Shown here in pieces: positions 62,520 through 64,000 of a stretch of DNA of 64,000 nt (position 1 is the first letter of the stretch; every line of letters starts with the position of its first letter). The translations under genes were made by a program, and so were the position numbers. The stretch is from positions 186,001-250,000 of the forward strand of contig NZ_NXGV01000004.1 in NCBI RefSeq assembly GCF_002407605.1, read 5' to 3'. The notes beneath the pieces are model-generated. The model saw only the letters and a program-made list of their open reading frames with translations. It was not told where the DNA came from and did no database searches. This DNA is from Marinobacter sp. ANT_B65. Lineage in GTDB: Bacteria > Pseudomonadota > Gammaproteobacteria > Pseudomonadales > Oleiphilaceae.

Positions 62520-63620
62520 TTATCGGGATACAACATCCCAGGCTCGGGTAGCGGCCTTGCCGGACCCATGAGTATCAATTTCAGATGCGACAGCCATACC
62601 GAGTCGTTCAGACCAATAGAACTCTGAACCAAACTCCTCCCGCCAGCTCCAGACCCTGCGACTGTATTGATGCAACGGGTACTCAAAACTGAATCCCATG
62701 GCACCATGGGCCTGGTGTGCATCACGGGGCACCTTGCCTGCAGCCTCTGAAGCCACTACCTTGGCTGTTGCCACCGGAAGCAAAATATCCATGCTTCCAC
62801 TGAACGGCGCAGGGTGCGAAGACATCATGCGAATTGCCTGTTCAACCGCTGCGCCGGTAATGGCACTCTCACCCGCAATATCCGCGACCTTGTGCTGAAC
62901 CGCCTGGAACTTGCCCAATGGGCGGCCGAACTGCTGACGCTCTTTGACATAGCCAACCGTCAGCTCCCCCATTTTTTCCAGCGCGCCAGCAATCTGGCAT
63001 GCACGCACCAGTGCACAAAACTGCACCAGACCATCTGCCGTCATACCTTCTACCGGCTCAGACAACTGGTCAGGAACCGCTGAATTGAGAGTAACCCGTG
63101 AGCGTGCCTCACCAGCCAGGCTTTCATAATGCTGAACGTCCACGTCAGACGGGGCAAACACTGCTATGCGGATCAGGCCGCCTTCTGTTACTGGCATTAC
63201 CAGGATCTCAGCCTCAGGCACTCCCGTGGCTGCTTCTACCACACCGTTGATTTCCCCCTGCGCCAGCACTGGCAGGTCGCCGCCATCCATCGCCAACGCC
63301 GCCCAACCGCCAGTAATCGCAAGTCCGCTTTCAGCCTGCAACAGACTGGCAACCAGCGTATCAGCCAGAGGCACCGGCAGAGCAAAACCGGCCGCCTGAC
63401 GAATCAGATTGAAACCCAGGGCCAGCGACCCCCCGACACCACCAGCAACCTCAGGCACCCACGCCAGAGTCAGGCCTGCCTCAAGGACAGCCTTTTGCAG
63501 GCGTGCAGGAGCCTCACCACATTCAGAGCCATTAACAGTCTCTGCATCACACTGATCAGTAAACAGGCGGTGAGCAGTATCACGAATCAGCTGATCCGTT
63601 TCTTCCATATCAAATCCCAT
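62520..63620 (-). CDS. Acyl-CoA dehydrogenase, small subunit type
   Basis: Acyl-CoA dehydrogenase homologue of 366 aa (VRACQIAGALEKMGELTVGYVKERQQFGRPLGKFQAVQHKVADI; HQAHGAMGFSFEYPLHQYSRRVW). No NEI motif at the C-terminus. ATG 63620 with GGGGG upstream; the frame from 63767 would run into the neighbour. It follows an NEI-containing dehydrogenase, repeating the large-small order of 56858-59221. Confidence 0.88.
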   Translation of the reverse strand: MGFDMEETDQLIRDTAHRLFTDQCDAETVNGSECGEAPARLQKAVLEAGLTLAWVPEVAGGVGGSLALGFNLIRQAAGFALPVPLADTLVASLLQAESGLAITGGWAALAMDGGDLPVLAQGEINGVVEAATGVPEAEILVMPVTEGGLIRIAVFAPSDVDVQHYESLAGEARSRVTLNSAVPDQLSEPVEGMTADGLVQFCALVRACQIAGALEKMGELTVGYVKERQQFGRPLGKFQAVQHKVADIAGESAITGAAVEQAIRMMSSHPAPFSGSMDILLPVATAKVVASEAAGKVPRDAHQAHGAMGFSFEYPLHQYSRRVWSWREEFGSEFYWSERLGMAVASEIDTHGSGKAATRAWDVVSR

Positions 63621-63645
63621 AATAAATCCCCCGTGAGCCGCTAGC

Positions 63646-64000
63646 TCAGCGTAACCCCATGCCACGGGCGATGATGCCCTTGAGTATCTCGTTGGTACCG
63701 CCCCGCAAGGTGAACGAGGGTGACCGCAGCAAACTGTCGGCCATGAGATTCTGCAGCTCATCGCCATAACCCTGCTTCATGCGTACCGGCCAGAACTCCC
63801 GTAGCCGTTCAATAATATCCTGCTCAAACCGGGTTCCCAGATCCTTGACCAGTGCGGCCTCCACTTCAGGGGAACGCCCTTGCCCCAGCAAAGCGGCAAC
63901 CCCGAGGGACATGGCACGTAACCCACGGATACGGGCAACAATACTGCCCACAACCGCGGCCTGGTGCCCGGTCATGTTCGACGCGCCCTGCTGCAATGCT
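63646..64000 (-). CDS. Acyl-CoA dehydrogenase, large subunit type, C-terminal fragment
   Basis: The last 118 or so codons of an acyl-CoA dehydrogenase whose start lies beyond the right edge. LLRSPSFTLRGGTNEILKGIIARGMGLR is the C-terminal signature, with Gly where the common Glu would be. The frame is open to base 64000. It is 25 bp upstream of the small-type dehydrogenase and forms the second paired set in the window. Confidence 0.9.
   Translation of the reverse strand, partial: ALQQGASNMTGHQAAVVGSIVARIRGLRAMSLGVAALLGQGRSPEVEAALVKDLGTRFEQDIIERLREFWPVRMKQGYGDELQNLMADSLLRSPSFTLRGGTNEILKGIIARGMGLR

Noticed and set aside
1..64000. tRNA, rRNA, CRISPR arrays, transposases, integrases, prophage or defence genes
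   Set aside because: None was recognised on reading both strands: no repeat-spacer pattern, no transposase or integrase motif, no tRNA-like sequence. Short RNAs could be missed by eye.

Overview
The window reads as the chromosome of a heterotrophic, probably marine gammaproteobacterium, most like Marinobacter or a relative. The pointers are three TRAP transporter sets, aminophosphonate and aralkylamine catabolism, many acyl-CoA enzymes, an OruR-type AraC regulator and a 7TMR-DISM diguanylate cyclase. The organism is inferred; no rRNA or tRNA gene was seen to fix it. No phage, insertion sequence or CRISPR array was recognised. The window is a chain of catabolic modules, most of them with their own regulator of a different family.

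Layout. (1) 1-5.2 kb: the tail of a sigma-54 activator, then a readable sigma-54 promoter with enhancer-like repeats, driving an acyl-CoA ligase and a TRAP transporter. (2) 5.5-15.3 kb: a HAD phosphatase, then 2-aminoethylphosphonate use: ABC uptake, PhnW, PhnX, an FAD oxidoreductase and a GntR regulator whose 16-bp palindromic operator lies before both operons. (3) 15.5-17.3 kb: a diguanylate cyclase. (4) 17.4-20.8 kb: a TTQ-dependent aralkylamine dehydrogenase cluster (aauBEDA plus cytochrome c) behind a second sigma-54 promoter. (5) 21.1-25.9 kb: a cyanuric acid hydrolase/barbiturase-family amidohydrolase with an ABC importer and a LysR regulator.

(6) 25.9-40.3 kb: the most interesting part. 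Four operons surround an AraC-family regulator and share one composite control site: two half-sites 22 bp apart, the second forming the -35 box, with a -10 box exactly 17 bp further on. The genes include a kinase / DUF6285-like / acyl-CoA dehydrogenase trio resembling LvaABC (4-hydroxyacyl-CoA phosphorylation), a thiolase, a TRAP importer, two CoA ligases, an LCAD-like dehydrogenase and an MBL-fold hydrolase. I infer a gamma-hydroxy acid or lactone degradation regulon.

(7) 40.3-48.2 kb: an itaconate-type pathway (hydratase, acyl-CoA dehydrogenase homologue, CoA-transferase, citramalyl-CoA lyase; divergent LysR) continuing into an EmrAB-type efflux pump. (8) 48.2-56 kb: an IclR-controlled operon with a TRAP transporter interrupted by a CaiB-type CoA-transferase and an MDR reductase, plus an uncharacterised permease. 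(9) 56-64 kb: nitroreductase, two paired acyl-CoA dehydrogenase systems, a paralogue of that permease, an NMO-family flavoprotein and an enoyl-CoA hydratase homologue without the usual glutamates. The last gene runs off the window.
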